51,385 bases of DNA from positions 1-51,385 of the forward strand of contig CAZNSG010000181.1 in assembly GCA_964575715.1 (NCBI GenBank), written 5' to 3'. This stretch comes from PNAI01 sp964575715. Its GTDB lineage: Bacteria > Pseudomonadota > Alphaproteobacteria > Rhizobiales > Xanthobacteraceae. Each line of letters opens with the position of its first letter. Within the stretch, counting starts at the first letter, position 1. A model generated the notes under the pieces. That model did not search any database. It had not been told where the DNA came from and was given only the letters and a program-made list of their open reading frames with translations. The translations under genes were made by a program, and so were the position numbers. Below are positions 51,264-51,385 of this stretch, one piece after another.

Positions 51264-51385
51264 ATGGCTGAGGAAACCAAATTAGCCGCGGTGGCGGAAC
51301 CGCCGGCTATTTCCGAAGAGGCGCTGAAAAAGGCCGAAGCCTACATCGAAGCCGACGAGGGCGCGCTCAACCGTCTGTCCGGCAT
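51264..51385 (+). CDS. Start of probable TRAP transporter fused permease (partial)
   Basis: An ATG at 51264 with AGAGGGG just upstream opens a frame that runs off the window after 40 codons. The visible part is a charged cytoplasmic N-terminus (ALKKAEAYIEADEGALNRLSG). From memory the EAEEGAANRL-type segment is typical of fused TRAP (4TM/12TM) permeases, but no membrane span is in view. Confidence 0.4.
   Translation, partial: MAEETKLAAVAEPPAISEEALKKAEAYIEADEGALNRLSG

Overview
The window is about 51 kb of GC-rich chromosome from an alphaproteobacterium of the order Hyphomicrobiales (Rhizobiales), most likely near Bradyrhizobium, Rhodopseudomonas or the Xanthobacteraceae. The evidence is a CcrM-type GANTC methyltransferase beside mutY, a DUF721 (DciA-like) gene and smc; a DUF3551 secreted protein; a DUF2007 domain; separate glyQ and glyS genes followed by ppdK; and many dispersed palindromic repeats of a kind common in this group. 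I saw no rRNA, tRNA or CRISPR array.

Layout. 1-5.6 kb: the end of a probable mtnP, then apt, a small membrane protein, two related ParA-like P-loop ATPases, and an M48 protease with LemA. 5.8-16.2 kb: a genome-maintenance block of smc, a DsbA-like thiol oxidoreductase, a TPR protein, DUF721, RidA, mutY, an SMP-30 lactonase and ccrM. 16.5-27.1 kb: a YpfJ-type metallopeptidase, moaB, a ModA-like binding protein, a DUF3551 protein, a PA0069-type radical SAM protein, rnhB, a membrane glycosyltransferase-like protein, a family-4-like uracil-DNA glycosylase, ETF-ubiquinone oxidoreductase and a RelBE-like toxin-antitoxin pair. 27.4-33.5 kb: a TPR/peptidoglycan-binding protein, ispE, polyprenyl diphosphate synthase, a GT2 glycosyltransferase and a DUF2007-methyltransferase fusion. 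33.9-36.4 kb: an MlaC-like protein with a MacB/LolD-type ABC pair. 37-43.8 kb: an S49 peptidase, small membrane proteins, two tandem secreted paralogues, an IS remnant, a DUF4424 protein and a Bug-family binding protein with a broken partial copy. 43.9-51.4 kb: glyQ, a double-CDGSH protein, a DUF559 endonuclease, glyS, ppdK and the start of a probable TRAP permease.

The most unusual content is the repeats. Family A is a pair of short hairpins whose stems differ between copies but stay self-complementary. Family B is a long inverted repeat ending in CCTCCCCC/GGGGGAGG blocks. Composite A+B elements lie in frame inside glyS (64 extra codons) and inside the uracil-DNA glycosylase gene. A DUF559 endonuclease gene sits between the two halves of a family B element, at the place where empty copies hold only a short spacer. 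This suggests, without proving it, that DUF559 nucleases are linked to the spread of these elements.

A second unusual item is a 29-codon membrane microprotein that the ORF calls miss. It is present twice (38.3 and 42.3 kb) with mostly silent or conservative differences, each time beside all or part of a conserved 65-residue protein. The second copy lies in a small mosaic of broken gene fragments.
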